From: 2-02-FULL-66-14 sp964651335
GTDB lineage: Bacteria; Pseudomonadota; Gammaproteobacteria; Burkholderiales; SG8-39
Length of the DNA: 21,187 bases
Direction: 5' to 3'
Assembly (NCBI GenBank): GCA_964651335.1
Contig: CAZYVT010000063.1
Location: forward strand, 1-21,187
The number at the start of each line of letters is the position of its first letter. The first letter of the stretch is position 1. The position numbers and the translations under genes were made by a program. Positions 20,851 to 21,187 of the stretch are shown here, piece after piece. The notes under the pieces were generated by a model. That model saw only the letters and a list, made by a program, of their open reading frames with translations, had not been told where the DNA came from and made no database searches.

Positions 20851-21187
20851 GTGATCGTCGCCTCCGGCATTGCCATGCAGTTCGGGGCCAAGCCCCTGTT
20901 CTCGGACGTCTCCGTGAAGTTCGGCGGCGGGAACCGCTATGGCCTGATCGGTGCCAACGGCTGCGGCAAGTCGACGTTCATGAAGATACTGGGCGGCGAG
21001 CTGGAGCCGAGCGCGGGGACAATCGCCATCGACTCCAACGAGCGGGTGGGAAGGTTGCGCCAGGACCAGTTCGCCTACGAGAGCGAGCGCGTGCTGGACG
21101 TGGTGCTGATGGGCCACGCCGAGATGTGGGCGGCGATGCGCGAGCGCGACGCGATCTACGCGAATCCGGAGGCGGGGGAGGAGGAGT
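20851..21187 (+). CDS. ybiT: ABC-F family ATPase, YbiT type (partial, N-terminus)
   Basis: The first 112 codons of an ABC-F protein, a soluble two-ATPase-domain factor that acts on ribosomes. IAMQFGAKPLFSDVSVKFGG starts the first ABC domain, and Walker A is GANGCGKSTF. The following NERVGRLRQDQFAYES carries the Q-loop and VLDVVLMGHAEMW resembles YbiT closely. The gene runs off the right edge. The GTG at 20851 is chosen because the family begins there; GGAA 7-10 bases upstream is a weak Shine-Dalgarno. It is probably a core gene marking the right end of the accessory region. Confidence 0.9.
   Translation, partial: MIVASGIAMQFGAKPLFSDVSVKFGGGNRYGLIGANGCGKSTFMKILGGELEPSAGTIAIDSNERVGRLRQDQFAYESERVLDVVLMGHAEMWAAMRERDAIYANPEAGEEE

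Noticed and set aside
1..21187. Search for integrase, transposase, IS ends, CRISPR arrays, rRNA or intact tRNA.
   Set aside because: None was recognised; the island character rests on gene content and the two broken genes, not on mobility genes.

Overview
The window is high-GC DNA with short intergenic gaps, many GTG starts and 4-base gene overlaps. A YbiT-type ABC-F ATPase, a PQQ dehydrogenase and a possible flagellar-brake (YcgR-like) gene point to a proteobacterium, probably a betaproteobacterium. This is inferred from protein resemblance, not measured. The middle is an accessory or defence island set between ordinary chromosomal genes.

Layout. 1-2245 (minus): start of a possible YcgR/PilZ-like gene and a complete PQQ-dependent dehydrogenase. 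2350-3305 (plus): a vapBC-type toxin-antitoxin pair, then an HTH antitoxin-like reading frame with no start codon. 3310-4600 (minus): an ORF6N-domain protein and an AhpD/CMD-type protein. 4713-5714 (plus): an auto-inhibited Fic AMP-transferase, probably on a leaderless mRNA.

5882-16403 (plus): a tightly coupled type I restriction-modification operon with two DUF262-family proteins inserted, in the order hsdM - DUF262/DUF1524 (GmrSD-like) - hsdS - second DUF262 protein with an HNH-like end - hsdR. The first four genes overlap by 4 bp each and hsdR follows after 13 bp. A decayed esterase C-terminus (16403-16630) with an in-frame TAG lies directly against the end of hsdR and looks like an old insertion scar.

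16703-20655: the most interesting block. On the plus strand is a ubiquitin-like conjugation operon: a Ubl with a single Multiubiquitin-type domain and a Gly-Gly followed by 11 residues, an E2-like protein, a JAB/JAMM peptidase and a ThiF/E1-like enzyme, all overlapping. The E2-like protein has no cysteine in its core, so ordinary thioester transfer is doubtful. Divergent from it on the minus strand are a sigma-70-like factor, an unknown 140-residue acidic protein and an ImmA/IrrE metallopeptidase. Together they could form a protease-triggered switch for the Ubl operon. The 209-bp gap between the two arms holds an inverted pair of 7-bp elements around an AT-rich core, as expected for overlapping divergent promoters.

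20656-21187: a short spacer with a promoter-like site and a strong GC hairpin plus T-run just ahead of a truncated ABC-F gene, which suggests leader attenuation.

How the genes may work together: the RM operon with two DUF262 proteins, the Ubl conjugation system and the TA/Fic genes fit a defence island. The RM genes could act on incoming DNA, the DUF262 proteins on modified DNA, and the Ubl system on proteins. No mobility gene, integrase, intact tRNA or CRISPR array is visible.
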